A DNA stretch of 64,000 nucleotides from Streptomyces sp. LaPpAH-108 (GCF_000373625.1 NZ_KB891994.1:62001-126000); one strand, 5' to 3'. Counted from the first letter of the stretch, positions 10,753 through 19,233 are shown. Notes: generated by a model not told the origin, from the sequence alone. Numbers and translations: made by a program.

Positions 10753-10791
10753 GGGGCGGCCGGTGTCCGGCGACAACGGACACCGCGCCCC
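10753..10791 (+). terminator. Terminator hairpin
   Basis: A two-part stem, GGGGCG/CGCCCC outside and GGTGTCCG/CGGACACC inside with a 7-nt loop, starts 8 bases after the stop of the enoyl-reductase-like gene. Confidence 0.65.
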
Positions 10792-10875
10792 ACTCGAAGC
10801 CTCGGGGGACTGTCAGAGCTGACGAATGATCAATAACCTTACGGAACACGTCATTCCCGGTCCCGACGGAGCATC

Positions 10876-12099
10876 ATGACCACTGCGGCACAGATACCCG
10901 ACATCCTCTCGCCCGAGTTCGCGGCGGACCCCTACCCGGCCTACCGGCTGATGCGGGAGACCGCACCCCTCATCTGGCACGAGGCCACGCAGAGTTACAT
11001 CATCTCGCGCTACGAGGACGTCGAACGCGTCTTCAAGGACAAAGACGGGGAGTTCACCACCGACAACTACGACTGGCAGATCGAGCCGGTCCACGGCAAG
11101 ACGATCCTCCAGCTCAGCGGCCGTGAGCACGCCGTGCGCCGGGCGCTGGTCGCCCCCGCCTTCCGGGGCCGGGACCTGCAGGAGAAGTTCCTGCCCGTCA
11201 TCGAGCGCAACTCGCGCGAACTGATCGACGCCTTCCGGCACTCCGGCTCCGCCGACCTCGTCGCGGACTACGCGACCCGGTTCCCGGTCAACGTGATCGC
11301 GGACATGCTGGGCCTGGACAAGGCCGACCACGCCCGCTTCCACCGCTGGTACACGACGGTCATCGCCTTCCTCGGCAACCTGTCCGGCGACCAGGGGGTG
11401 GCCGCCGCGGGCGAGCGCACCCGGGTGGAGTTCGCCGAGTACATGCTGCCGATCATCGCCGAGCGCCGCGAGAACCTGGGCGACGACCTGCTGTCGGTGC
11501 TGTGCGCCGCCGAGGTCGACGGGGTGCGGATGAGCGACGAGGACATCAAGGCGTTCTGCAGCCTGCTGCTCGCGGCGGGCGGGGAGACCACGGACAAGGC
11601 GATCGCCAGCATCTTCGCCAACCTGCTGAGCCACCCCGACCAGCTCGCCGCCGTACGGGCCGACCACAGCCTGATCCCGCGGGCGTTCGCGGAGACCCTG
11701 CGCTTCACCCCGCCGGTGCACATGATCATGCGGCAGTCGGCGACCGAGGTGAAGCTCAGCGGCGGCACCATCCCGGCCGGGGTCACCGTCACCTGCCTGA
11801 TCGGCTCGGCCAACCGGGACGAGAACCGCTACCGCGAGCCCGGCCGCTTCGACATCTTCCGCGAGGACCTCACCGCCACCAACGCCTTCTCGGCCGCCGC
11901 CGACCACCTGGCGTTCGCACTGGGCCGCCACTTCTGCGTGGGCGCGCTGCTCGCCAAGGCGGAGGTCGAGATCGGCGTCGCACAGCTGCTGGACGCCATG
12001 CCGGACCTGCGCTTCGCCGACGGCTTCGACCCGGTCGAGCAGGGCGTGTTCACCCGCGGCCCCCAGGCCCTCCCGGTGCGGTTCACCCCCACCGCCTGA
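10876..12099 (+). CDS. Cytochrome P450 (canonical)
   Basis: A 407-residue soluble class-I P450. The I-helix oxygen-binding motif is AAGGETT, the K-helix ExxR is ETLR (E273, R276), and the heme loop FALGRHFCVGALLAKAE places the thiolate ligand at C354. All hallmark residues are present, so it should be catalytic with ferredoxin partners encoded elsewhere. GGAG precedes ATG 10876 at about 4 nt. It converges on the conservon P450 at 12149 and shares a terminator region with it; conservon-linked P450 pairs are known in Streptomyces. The substrate is unknown. Confidence 0.93.
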   Translation: MTTAAQIPDILSPEFAADPYPAYRLMRETAPLIWHEATQSYIISRYEDVERVFKDKDGEFTTDNYDWQIEPVHGKTILQLSGREHAVRRALVAPAFRGRDLQEKFLPVIERNSRELIDAFRHSGSADLVADYATRFPVNVIADMLGLDKADHARFHRWYTTVIAFLGNLSGDQGVAAAGERTRVEFAEYMLPIIAERRENLGDDLLSVLCAAEVDGVRMSDEDIKAFCSLLLAAGGETTDKAIASIFANLLSHPDQLAAVRADHSLIPRAFAETLRFTPPVHMIMRQSATEVKLSGGTIPAGVTVTCLIGSANRDENRYREPGRFDIFREDLTATNAFSAAADHLAFALGRHFCVGALLAKAEVEIGVAQLLDAMPDLRFADGFDPVEQGVFTRGPQALPVRFTPTA

Positions 12100-12105
12100 C
12101 CCGCG

Positions 12106-12141
12106 CCCGCTGGGCCCCCTCCCTGCGGGGGGCCCAGCGGG
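12106..12141. terminator. Bidirectional terminator between convergent P450 genes
   Basis: A perfect 14-bp inverted repeat (CCCGCTGGGCCCCC at 12106-12119, complement at 12128-12141) fills the 49-bp gap between the two convergent stop codons. Confidence 0.75.
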
Positions 12142-12148
12142 GAGGCGG

Positions 12149-13414
12149 CTATCCGTCGACCGGAGTGAACCGCACCGGCAGGGTGGTCAGCCCCCGCATC
12201 CAGATGGACGACCGCCAGGTCAGCGCGTGCGGGTCCACCGCGAGCACCAGATCGGGCAGCCGCTCCAGCAGCGTCTCCACGGCGGTGCGCGCCATGACGT
12301 CCGCGAGCAGCGGCGCCGGGTACGGGCACCGGTGCTCGCCGTTGCTGAACGACAGGTGCGCGGCGTTCTCCGCGCCCACATGGCCCTCGGGCCACAGACT
12401 CGGGTCGGTGTTGGCGGCGGCCAGCCCGAGGACCAGGCAGTCACCGGCCCGGATCTGACGGCCGCCGAGCTGGGTGTCGCGTACCGCCCAGCGGCCGATG
12501 AAGTTCTGGGTGGGCGTGTCGAGCCAGAGCACCTCGTTCAGCGCCTCGCCCACGCTGACCCGGCCGCCGGACACGCTGAGTTCGAACCGCTCGTCGGTGA
12601 GCAGCAGCCGGAGCGCGTTGCAGATCCAGTTGGCGGTGGGCTGCTGCGCGGCGGCGATGACCGAGATCAGGTCCTGGACGATCTCCTCGTCGCTGAGCCC
12701 CGCCGGGTGCAGCACCATCCGCGAGGTGACGTCCTTGCCGGGGTCGGCCCGTTTGTCCTGGACCAGCCGCGCCAGCCGTTCGCCCACCCGCCCGTAGGCC
12801 GCCACCGGGTCGTCGCCCTCGGCCGCGTCCAGGGAGATCCGCAGGTCGTCCACGAGCTGCTGGGTGTCGGCGCCGGAGAGCGGCATACCGCACATCTGCA
12901 CCACGGCCCGCATCGGCAGCGCGTGGACGTAGGAGGCCATCAGCTCGGCCCGGCCGCTGCCCGCGAACCGGGCGATCAGCTCGTCGGCGATCAGCTCGCA
13001 GTCGCGGGCCAGCTCGAACTGGTCCACCCCGGACAGCGCCTCGGTGATCACCCCGGCCCGGCGGCGGTGCTCCTCGCCCTCGGTGAACAGCACCGAGGGC
13101 TGGTAGCCGACGAAGGGCATCAGCGGCCAGTCGGGCGGGATGTCGTCCCACTGGTTCCAGCGCCGCGAGTCCCGCGCGAACAGCTCGTCGTGGCTGGTGA
13201 CCTGGGCGACCTCGTGGTAGCCGAGCACCAGCCAGGCCGGGATGTCGCCGTCCAGCAGGACGGGTGCGACCGCGCCGTGCTCGCGGCGCAGCGCCCGGTA
13301 CATCTGCGACGGCGTCTGCTGGTACTCCAGGCCCGCCAGGCGCACCGCGTCGGTGTGGGCGGGGCAGCCGGGCGGCGGTGCCTGCTGCGCGGAGAAGGAG
13401 CCGGGGTCGGTCAC
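12149..13414 (-). CDS. cvnE: CYP157-type cytochrome P450 of the conservon, lacking the ExxR arginine
   Basis: A 421-residue P450-fold protein and last gene of the conservon. The heme loop SFSNGEHRCPYPAPLLA keeps the cysteine ligand (C363). The K-helix motif reads NEVLW (E294, W297), so the otherwise near-universal ExxR arginine is a tryptophan, and the I-helix reads AAAQQPTANW instead of AGxxTT. Published work on S. coelicolor CYP157 describes the same loss (EQSLW in CYP157C1), and conservons commonly end in such P450s. GTG 13414 overlaps the cvnD stop as GTGA, implying coupled translation. A regulatory or non-standard redox role is plausible; activity cannot be judged. Confidence 0.9.
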   Translation of the reverse strand: MTDPGSFSAQQAPPPGCPAHTDAVRLAGLEYQQTPSQMYRALRREHGAVAPVLLDGDIPAWLVLGYHEVAQVTSHDELFARDSRRWNQWDDIPPDWPLMPFVGYQPSVLFTEGEEHRRRAGVITEALSGVDQFELARDCELIADELIARFAGSGRAELMASYVHALPMRAVVQMCGMPLSGADTQQLVDDLRISLDAAEGDDPVAAYGRVGERLARLVQDKRADPGKDVTSRMVLHPAGLSDEEIVQDLISVIAAAQQPTANWICNALRLLLTDERFELSVSGGRVSVGEALNEVLWLDTPTQNFIGRWAVRDTQLGGRQIRAGDCLVLGLAAANTDPSLWPEGHVGAENAAHLSFSNGEHRCPYPAPLLADVMARTAVETLLERLPDLVLAVDPHALTWRSSIWMRGLTTLPVRFTPVDG

Positions 13415-14025
13415 GGGGTCGCCTCCTGGGCGGTGGCCAGGGTGTACACATGGTCCACGAGAGTGATCAGCACGTCCTTGCCCGACTGCCGGTCCCGTGC
13501 GTCGCAGTCGAGCATCGGCACGTGATCGGGCAGCGTGAGGGCCTGCCGGATCTCGGCCAGGGAGTAGTGGGCCGCGTCGTCGAACCGGTTGACGGCCACC
13601 ACGAAGGGCGTGCCGTGGTGTTCGAGGCGGTCTATCGCGTACCAGGAGTCGTCCATCCGGCGGGTGTCCACGAGGACGACGGCGCCGAGGGTGCCGGAGA
13701 AGAGCCGGTCCCACAGGAACCAGAAGCGCTGCTGGCCCGGCGCGCCGAACAGGTACAGCACCATGGTGTCGTTGAGGCTGATCCGGCCGAAGTCGAAGGC
13801 GACGGTGGTGGTCGACTTCGCGGCGACGCCGCTGGTCTCGTCGATGCCGACGCCGGCCTCCGTCATCACCTCCTCGGTGTTCAGCGGCCGGATCTCGCTC
13901 ACGGAGCGGACCAGCGTGGTCTTGCCGACACCGAAGCCGCCCACGACGACGATCTTCAGACCGGTTTCCGCCGCGTCGGCCAGTGGCGTGCGGTGGGCGG
14001 GCAGCTCAGAGATTGCGGAGCCCAT
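13411..14025 (-). CDS. cvnD: CvnD: Ras-like small GTPase of the conservon
   Basis: A 204-residue GTP-binding protein. G1/Walker A is GGFGVGKTT (from residue 29), the G3 region is FGAPGQQRF with Pro-Gly-Gln, and G4 is NRFD. It belongs to the MglA/CvnD ATP/GTP-binding family and acts as the nucleotide switch of the membrane-associated conservon complex, with CvnB and CvnC as partners. ATG 14025 lies 20 bp inside the 3' end of cvnC, and its stop overlaps the start of the P450 gene. Confidence 0.95.
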   Translation of the reverse strand: MGSAISELPAHRTPLADAAETGLKIVVVGGFGVGKTTLVRSVSEIRPLNTEEVMTEAGVGIDETSGVAAKSTTTVAFDFGRISLNDTMVLYLFGAPGQQRFWFLWDRLFSGTLGAVVLVDTRRMDDSWYAIDRLEHHGTPFVVAVNRFDDAAHYSLAEIRQALTLPDHVPMLDCDARDRQSGKDVLITLVDHVYTLATAQEATP

Positions 14026-14353
14026 GGAGCACTTCCTTGAGAAGGGCGGGATCGGGGAGCGAGGGGTTCACCGGTGGGTGGCGTGCGGTGATCCGGCCGG
14101 TGTCGAGCAGGTCGGCCAGCAGGATCCGGACGACCGTGATCGGCAGTTCCAGCTCGGCGGAGATCTCCACCACCGAGGTCGGGTGCTGGCAGAGGGTCAG
14201 GATGCGGGTGTGCTCCGACTGCATGCCCGTGGTCGGCTGGCACTCCGCGACGATGAGGGTGACCAGGTCCAGGGTGTCGTCGACGCTGCTGCGCCCGCCG
14301 GTGACCGTGTAGAGCCGGTCGGGGGCGCCGGTGTCGACCGGCTTGCGGGTCAC
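14006..14353 (-). CDS. cvnC: CvnC: DUF742 conservon protein
   Basis: A 115-residue DUF742 protein. It has the family's Asp/Leu-rich core (DTLDLVTLIVAE), a winged-helix-like stretch (HPTSVVEISAELELPITVVRILLADLLDTGRI) and the usual tail ending LLKEVLHGLRNL. DUF742 proteins always accompany CvnA/B/D and resemble DNA-binding winged helices, though binding is not established. GTG 14353 overlaps the cvnB stop in GTGA; the 3' end overlaps cvnD. Confidence 0.93.
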   Translation of the reverse strand: MTRKPVDTGAPDRLYTVTGGRSSVDDTLDLVTLIVAECQPTTGMQSEHTRILTLCQHPTSVVEISAELELPITVVRILLADLLDTGRITARHPPVNPSLPDPALLKEVLHGLRNL

Positions 14354-14811
14354 GACGGGGTACTCCCCTGGAGCGGCTGCCGGGGCGCGGCCCGCAGATG
14401 CTCGCCGATCTTGTCGACCAGCCCGGTCATCTCCTCGCCCAGGCGGCCGGGGTCGGCGTCCTCGGCGGCGACGACCGCGAGGTGCGCGCCCTCACCGGCG
14501 CCGACGATGCACAGCAGGCCGCCGTGGAAGGCGGTCATGGAGTGGAGCACGCCGCCGGTGCCGTCCCCGAACTCCACGGACGCGCCCTGGGACAGGGCCT
14601 GGAGGCCGGAGCAGATCGCGGCGAGCTGGTCGGCCTGATCCGCGGCCAGGTCGGGGGTCCAGCACAGTTTGAGACCGTCGCGGGAGAGGACCAGGGCGTG
14701 CCGGGCACCGGGCGTCTGGTCCAGCAGGTTCTGCAGCAGCCAGACGAGGCTGTTGTCGGTGGTGGTCTGCATGATGGGTGATGGGACGGTGGTGTCCGGT
14801 TGATCGGTCAC
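14350..14811 (-). CDS. cvnB: CvnB: roadblock/LC7-domain protein
   Basis: A 153-residue roadblock/LC7 protein (NSLVWLLQNLLDQTPGARHALVLSRDGLKLCWTPDL, then the LHSMTAFHGGLLCIVGAGEGAHLAV strands). Such proteins act as GAP-like or scaffold partners of Ras/MglA-type GTPases, here CvnD. GTG 14811 is supported by GGAGGA about 8 nt upstream; an internal ATG 14 codons on lacks one. It starts 78 bp after cvnA and overlaps cvnC by 4 bp. Confidence 0.93.
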   Translation of the reverse strand: MTDQPDTTVPSPIMQTTTDNSLVWLLQNLLDQTPGARHALVLSRDGLKLCWTPDLAADQADQLAAICSGLQALSQGASVEFGDGTGGVLHSMTAFHGGLLCIVGAGEGAHLAVVAAEDADPGRLGEEMTGLVDKIGEHLRAAPRQPLQGSTPS

Positions 14812-14889
14812 CGGCCCGTTCCTCCAATCTCATGGGCACGAGGGGGGGTGTGGCTGCCGGGGGCGGGCCCGGCGGGGCTGGGGTGGGGG

Positions 14890-16659
14890 CTACCCGGCGG
14901 TCGGCGGCTCGGGGTCGGGTCGGCCGCCGCCCTGGGTGCCGCCGGAGGGCTTGCGCGAGCGGTGGAAGGCGCCGAAGCGGGAACCGACGTCGTGCACGGG
15001 CCGCTTGCGGGGCGGGGCGGTCTCGCCCGTGGGGCGCTGGGCTCGCTCGGCTTCGCTCATGGTGCGGCCGGGTTTGCGGACGGGGAGGCCGTTCGGGGTG
15101 GCGGAGACGGGCGTGGTGGAGGCGGGCGTGGCGGCGGGCGGCTCGTGCCGGGTCTGCCGGGGGACCTCCCGCAGGATCACGGGGGGATCGGGGCGTACGT
15201 GCGCCTCCGTGACCGGCGCCTCGACGACGGGATCGGGCGTCGGCGCTTCGGGCGCGGGGACCGGCCGGACGGTGGCCGTCTGGGCCGCCTCCCGCTGCGC
15301 GGGCCACGGGTCGCGCTGCTGCGCGATGAGGTGCCGGGGCAGCAGGACGACCACGCCGGTGCCGCCGCGCGAGGAGGGGCGGTAGTTGACGTTGATCCGG
15401 TACTTGAGCGCGAGCAGTCCGACCACGGCGAGGCCCAGCCGGGTGCCCTGGAGGGAGGCGAGGTCGGCCATGCTGCCGGTCACCGCGCCTTCGGCGTGCT
15501 TCATCGCCGCCTCGGACATGGTCAGTCCGCTGTCCTCGACGGTGACGACGATCCCGGCCCGGTGCTCCTCGACGTAGACATGGACCTCGTCGGTGGGCGG
15601 GGAGAAGTTGGCCGCGTTGTCGATCAGTTCGGCGAGGAGGTGCATCACGCCTTCGGCGGCGAACCCGGAGATCGCCGCCTGGGAGGTGAAGTGCAGCCGG
15701 ACCCGCTGGTAGGCGGCGATACGGCCGATGGCGCCCCGGAGGATGCTCTCCATCCGGATCGGCTTGTTCCAGGTACGGCTGGTCTTGCCGCCCATGAGCA
15801 GCGCCAGCCGGTCGGCGATCAGCACGAGCTGGGAGGTCTTGTGGTCCAGCCGCATCAGGTCGCCGAGCATCTTGCCGTCGTGCTCGTCCTGCATCGCCCG
15901 CAGGTCGGCGAGCATGCTGACAGCCTTGGCCTGGACCCGGCTGAGCGCCTTGGTGGAGGCGATCCGGGCACCGCCCGCGCGCCGCTCGCTGCGCGCCAGT
16001 TCGCGGACGAACCGCTCGCCCAGGTCGTGCATCAACGGCGTCCGGGGCAGCGTGAGTTCACCCAGGACGGTGTCGGCCGAGCGGCCCTCGGCGAGCCGGG
16101 CGACGGCGGCGGGCAGTGTCTCCCGCGTGAGCCGGTCGGCTTCGGCCAGAACCTCGTTCAACGCCTCCTGGGTCTGCCGGGATTCCTCGTCCGCGGCGGC
16201 GGCGCGGCCCACGGCCTCCTCCAGGGCACCGGCGGAGAGGTGGGCGAGCCGGCGCAGGTTCTGGTCGTTGGGCATCGACACCCCGGCGAGCGCGTCGGCG
16301 GCGGCGGTGCCGGTCAGCACCAGGTTGTGCAGGGAGGGCAGCGTCACGTTGACCAAGTGGCCGGTCTGCGCGGCGGTTTGCTGCGCCTGCGAGAGGAGCC
16401 GGTCGTTCTCGGCGGCCTGGGTGGCGGCGGCGAGCCTGGCCCGGCGGACGAGGAGGTGTCCGACGAGCACCGCGACGGCGACGCACGCCCAGCCCGCGCC
16501 CGCCACGATGAGCGTCCACCCGCGGGTGCCGGACGGGGCCGCCCCCACCGCGACGGCGGCCAGGACGGCGGTCACCGCCACCACGGCCGCGGGCACCGCC
16601 CACGAGCTGCGCCGAACGGCCGTCGAGCGGTGTTGAACGGACGGTGCAGGAACTGACAT
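14890..16659 (-). CDS. cvnA: CvnA: sensor histidine-kinase-like membrane protein of the conservon
   Basis: A 589-residue protein with two N-terminal membrane helices (about 23-43 and 49-71), a long coiled helical region, an H-box-like segment (LMRLDHKTSQ) and an HATPase domain with N-box ELIDNAANFSPP, G1 VEDSGL and G2 GTRLGLAVV. The C-terminal 130 or so residues are Pro/Thr-rich and disordered, ending in basic DVGSRFGAFHRSRK. CvnA proteins resemble nitrate/sulfonate-type kinases but have no response regulator; they scaffold CvnB-D at the membrane. ATG 16659 is the first gene of the leftward conservon. Confidence 0.95.
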   Translation of the reverse strand: MSVPAPSVQHRSTAVRRSSWAVPAAVVAVTAVLAAVAVGAAPSGTRGWTLIVAGAGWACVAVAVLVGHLLVRRARLAAATQAAENDRLLSQAQQTAAQTGHLVNVTLPSLHNLVLTGTAAADALAGVSMPNDQNLRRLAHLSAGALEEAVGRAAAADEESRQTQEALNEVLAEADRLTRETLPAAVARLAEGRSADTVLGELTLPRTPLMHDLGERFVRELARSERRAGGARIASTKALSRVQAKAVSMLADLRAMQDEHDGKMLGDLMRLDHKTSQLVLIADRLALLMGGKTSRTWNKPIRMESILRGAIGRIAAYQRVRLHFTSQAAISGFAAEGVMHLLAELIDNAANFSPPTDEVHVYVEEHRAGIVVTVEDSGLTMSEAAMKHAEGAVTGSMADLASLQGTRLGLAVVGLLALKYRINVNYRPSSRGGTGVVVLLPRHLIAQQRDPWPAQREAAQTATVRPVPAPEAPTPDPVVEAPVTEAHVRPDPPVILREVPRQTRHEPPAATPASTTPVSATPNGLPVRKPGRTMSEAERAQRPTGETAPPRKRPVHDVGSRFGAFHRSRKPSGGTQGGGRPDPEPPTAG

Positions 16660-17137
16660 TCCGCGGTCCCTAGGTCTGCGAGCAGAAGAATCGGCGACCG
16701 AACGCCTCGATCGCGGTCCGGGAGCGGCCGCCTCGGAGGAAGGCGATCTTCCAGTCCGGTTACGCCCACATGCTAATCACATTGGAGTGTGCCAAGTTCC
16801 GAATGGCCCCTCCTGATACCCGGGACCTGAAGTCGTCGTGAAGCAACCATCGCGACGACGGGCCGTGTTAAGGAGTCGGCCGGGCTGTACCGCCGGTGCC
16901 AGGACCGGAAAGACCCCATACGCCCCCGCCGTCCCGCCACCGGAGCAGCTGCCGCGCACCTCACCCGAGGCGTCAACTCCCTCGGGAGGGAGCCCTTTCC
17001 AGCCAAAAACTCGTCCGCACGCAGCAGCGGCAGTCGGCTCAGTCTCGGTCGACAGCAAGGTCTACGACTGTTTCGCCGAGGCCCGGACGTACGCGGCGCG
17101 CACGCCGACCGGACCCCGACCGGGTGAGGTCCCGGCG
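16660..17137. other. 478-bp non-coding region upstream of cvnA
   Basis: No convincing gene is seen here; open frames across it have untypical composition and no SD. It is the 5' region of the conservon. On the minus strand about 110-140 bases upstream of cvnA there is a less GC-rich patch (16767-16800) with a TAGCAT -10-like element and a poorly matched -35, the best promoter candidate. It also holds the 3' flank of endonuclease V. Confidence 0.5.
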
Positions 17138-17839
17138 TCATCCGGTGGAGCCCACCGCCTCCCGCAACGCCCTCCGGCACAGCGCGTCCGCTCTGCGGGT
17201 CGTCTCGGGAAGGCGGTACTTCGGGGTCAGCGCCAGGGTGTGGGCGATGGCGTTGGGGAGGGTGATGCGGTGGCCCACGGAGACGTAGACCGGTTTCACC
17301 CCCTCGCGGGTGCGCAGGGCCCGGCCCACCTCCTCCGTGCCGTCCAGGAGGGGGGCCGTGCTGCCGCGCGGGGCGGCGGGGGCCGAGCACGTGAAGGTGA
17401 AGGGGTTCTTCGCCACGCCCAGCGCGGGGAGGCCGGTGAGGACGCCGAGGTGGCAAGCGAGGCCGAAGCGGCGGGGGTGGGCGAGGCCGTAGCCGTCGCA
17501 GACCAGGAGGCCCGGCGGGCAGGGCAGCGCCGACAGGGCGGCCAGGAGGGTCGGGATCTCGCGGAAGGCGAGCAGGCCGGGGACGTAGGGGAAGGAGACG
17601 CGGCCCACGGCCGTCGACTCCGCGACCGTCTCCAGGGTGGCCGCGTCCAGGACGACGGCCGCCGCTGCCACCAGGTCGCGTGCGTCGTCGTAGGCCACGT
17701 CCAGGCCCGTCACGTGACCGGTGCCCGGCGGCGGGCCGGGTTCGGAAAGGATCACCCTGTCCCGCAGCGCGTCCTGGACCGCGCGAGCCTGCGCCTCCGT
17801 GGTGGGCCAGTCCCCGGGCACCGGTGCGATCGTCGTCAT
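17138..17839 (-). CDS. nfi: Endonuclease V (deoxyinosine 3' endonuclease)
   Basis: A 233-residue protein with the EndoV motifs in order: VTGLDVAYDD (metal-binding Asp), FPYVPGLLAFRE (the PYIP wedge region and Glu), LLVCDGYGLAHPRRFGLACHLGVL (Asp/His block), GVAKNPF and PVYVSVGHRITL. Nfi cleaves one base 3' of deoxyinosine and starts repair of deaminated adenine. ATG 17839 gives the usual length (about 225-235). It is divergent from the YciI-like gene across only 42 bp. Confidence 0.94.
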   Translation of the reverse strand: MTTIAPVPGDWPTTEAQARAVQDALRDRVILSEPGPPPGTGHVTGLDVAYDDARDLVAAAAVVLDAATLETVAESTAVGRVSFPYVPGLLAFREIPTLLAALSALPCPPGLLVCDGYGLAHPRRFGLACHLGVLTGLPALGVAKNPFTFTCSAPAAPRGSTAPLLDGTEEVGRALRTREGVKPVYVSVGHRITLPNAIAHTLALTPKYRLPETTRRADALCRRALREAVGSTG

Positions 17840-17881
17840 GGTGGGGCCGACTGTATGGCGCCGGGCGATAGGGTCGCGATC

Positions 17882-18178
17882 ATGTTCGTGCTCGAATTGA
17901 CCTACACCGCCCCGCTCGACGCCGTCGACGCCGCTCTCGCCGCGCATGTGAGCTGGCTGGACGAGCAGTACGACCAGGGGATCTTCCTCGCGTCCGGGCG
18001 CAAGAACCCGCGCGACGGCGGGATCATCCTGGCCGTCGGCCAGGACCGGGGCGCCATCGAGGAGGTCGTGGCGGGCGATCCGTTCGTCACCGCCGGGGTG
18101 TGTGAGTACCGCGTCACCGAGTTCACCGCGACGAAGACGGCGCCCGGGCTCGAGCGGTACCGGGAGACCCTGGGCTGA
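17882..18178 (+). CDS. YciI-family protein
   Basis: A 98-residue protein with a ferredoxin-like YciI fold: FVLELTYTAPLDAVDAALAAHVSWLDEQYDQGIFLASGRKNPRDGGIILAV, with the conserved His and Asp of the family (H22 region and GDPF). YciI proteins are small dimers with a pseudo-active site; most functions are unknown. ATG 17882 is 42 bp from the divergent nfi start, so they share a promoter region. Confidence 0.83.
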   Translation: MFVLELTYTAPLDAVDAALAAHVSWLDEQYDQGIFLASGRKNPRDGGIILAVGQDRGAIEEVVAGDPFVTAGVCEYRVTEFTATKTAPGLERYRETLG

Positions 18179-18181
18179 GCC

Positions 18182-18514
18182 TCAGCTCTTCTTCTCGTCG
18201 AGAGCCCGCCGCAACTGCTCCTTGTTCATGTCGGAGCGGCCGTGGATGTCGCGCTGCCTGGCCTCGTTGTAGAGCTGGTCGTAGGTCGGGCCGCCGGGGC
18301 CCTTGCCCGACCGCTTGCCGCCGCGCTCACCGGAGGACATGTCCTCGGTGGAGGTGCGGCTCGCGGTCTTCGACTCGCCGGTGCGGGCGCGCTCCTTGTT
18401 GACCGTGCGCGCGGCGATCTCCTCGGCCCGGTCGGTGCTCGCGCCCCGCTCCAGCTCGCTCTCCTTGATGTGCTCGTACTGACGCTCGCGTTTGGGGCTG
18501 GAACCGGCAGGCAT
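18182..18514 (-). CDS. Small charged protein, Rho-N/SAP-like C-terminus ('plasmid stabilization protein' type)
   Basis: A 110-residue very polar protein rich in Lys, Arg, Glu and Ser, predicted disordered for its first 75 residues. The C-terminus (TYDQLYNEARQRDIHGRSDMNKEQLRRALDEKKS) resembles the Rho-termination-factor N-domain/SAP helix-extended loop, a nucleic-acid-binding element. Streptomyces genomes have many such proteins, often labelled plasmid stabilization protein without evidence. ATG 18514 is preceded by GGGAG. It ends 3 bp from the YciI-like stop, converging. Confidence 0.75.
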   Translation of the reverse strand: MPAGSSPKRERQYEHIKESELERGASTDRAEEIAARTVNKERARTGESKTASRTSTEDMSSGERGGKRSGKGPGGPTYDQLYNEARQRDIHGRSDMNKEQLRRALDEKKS

Positions 18515-18558
18515 GGTCACTCCCGTCGTCGTGCCGTCGTCTTCCACGCATCCCCGCC

Positions 18559-18594
18559 CTGAGGGGACACCGCCCCCTTCTGAGGGGACACCGC
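18559..18594. repeat. 15-bp direct repeat pair
   Basis: CTGAGGGGACACCGC occurs at 18559-18573 and again at 18580-18594, a 21-bp offset (two helical turns), in the divergent region between the small basic protein and the SsgD-like gene. It could be a tandem operator; no binding protein is known. Confidence 0.6.
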
Positions 18595-18748
18595 TCGGGT
18601 ACCCCGTTCGCGCGGGCTCACCGGCCGGACCCCTACGGTGACCGACGTCACGTTCCCTCCCTGTGCACGGAACGGCCGCTTCCGTCGTCTCTCCCGGTGT
18701 CAGGTCGCCAGACGCCCCGAGGACGTCCGGCCGTCACGAGGGAGCAAG

Positions 18749-19165
18749 GTGTTGTCCACCATCGAGCAGGTAGTGGAGGCGCGGCTGGTCGCGGCCGCCC
18801 CGCGCATGCCGACCATTCCCGTCACGCTGCACTACGACCGCCACGACCCCTTCGCCGTCCGCATGACCTTCCCGGCCCCGGCCACCCTCGCGGGCGTGGA
18901 GATCTGCTGGACCTTCTCCCGCGAACTGCTCTCCGCCGGGCTGGCCGGTCCGGAGGGCCAGGGGGACGTCCGGGTCCGCCCCTACGGGTACGACCGGACC
19001 GTGCTGGAGTTCCACGCCCCCGAGGGCATGGCCGTGGTGCATCTGCGCTCCGGCGACGTACGGCACTTCCTCGCGGCCACCGCCGAGCTGGTGCCCGTGG
19101 GGCTCGAGCACCTTCAGCTGGACCTGGACCACGGCCTGGCCGAGCTGATGCGGGACGCCTGCTGA
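18749..19165 (+). CDS. ssgD: SsgA-like protein (SALP), SsgD type
   Basis: A 138-residue SsgA-family protein: PTIPVTLHYDRHDPFAVRMTF, then GVEICWTFSRELLSAGL, DVRVRPYGYDRTVLEFH and a C-terminal DLDHGLAELMRDAC. SALPs are actinomycete-specific proteins that guide septum placement and wall remodelling in sporulation; SsgD has been linked to lateral cell-wall integrity. The SsgD assignment rests on resemblance to SCO6722 as remembered and on neighbouring genes. GTG 18749 follows GGAG at 4-5 nt; TTG 18752 is an alternative. Confidence 0.8.
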   Translation: MLSTIEQVVEARLVAAAPRMPTIPVTLHYDRHDPFAVRMTFPAPATLAGVEICWTFSRELLSAGLAGPEGQGDVRVRPYGYDRTVLEFHAPEGMAVVHLRSGDVRHFLAATAELVPVGLEHLQLDLDHGLAELMRDAC

Positions 19166-19173
19166 GCGCGGGA

Positions 19174-19203
19174 CGGCATAAATCTGCGGGGCGGCATAAA
19201 TCT
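19174..19203. repeat. Two 12-bp direct repeats next to the ABC-F promoter
   Basis: CGGCATAAATCT occurs at 19174-19185 and 19192-19203, offset 18 bp, immediately before the -35 box of the ABC-F promoter. AT-rich repeats here stand out from 70+% GC DNA and could be activator or repressor sites. Confidence 0.6.
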
Positions 19204-19204
19204 T

Positions 19205-19233
19205 TTGACAGCCCTCCCGGCCGCTCCTACGGT
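19205..19233 (+). promoter_or_regulatory. Vegetative-type promoter of the ABC-F leader
   Basis: TTGACA at 19205-19210, a 17-nt spacer, then TACGGT at 19228-19233: a near-ideal Streptomyces HrdB-type promoter. Transcription would start near 19240, giving a leader of about 215 nt before the ABC-F start codon. Confidence 0.7.

Noticed and set aside
10876..12099. Assigning the canonical P450 to the conservon operon
   Set aside because: It lies on the opposite strand with its own promoter region and terminator; only a neighbourhood link can be claimed.
16777..17058. Possible 93-residue leftward gene between nfi and cvnA
   Set aside because: No SD, no recognisable motif and unusual amino-acid mix; better explained as the conservon promoter region.
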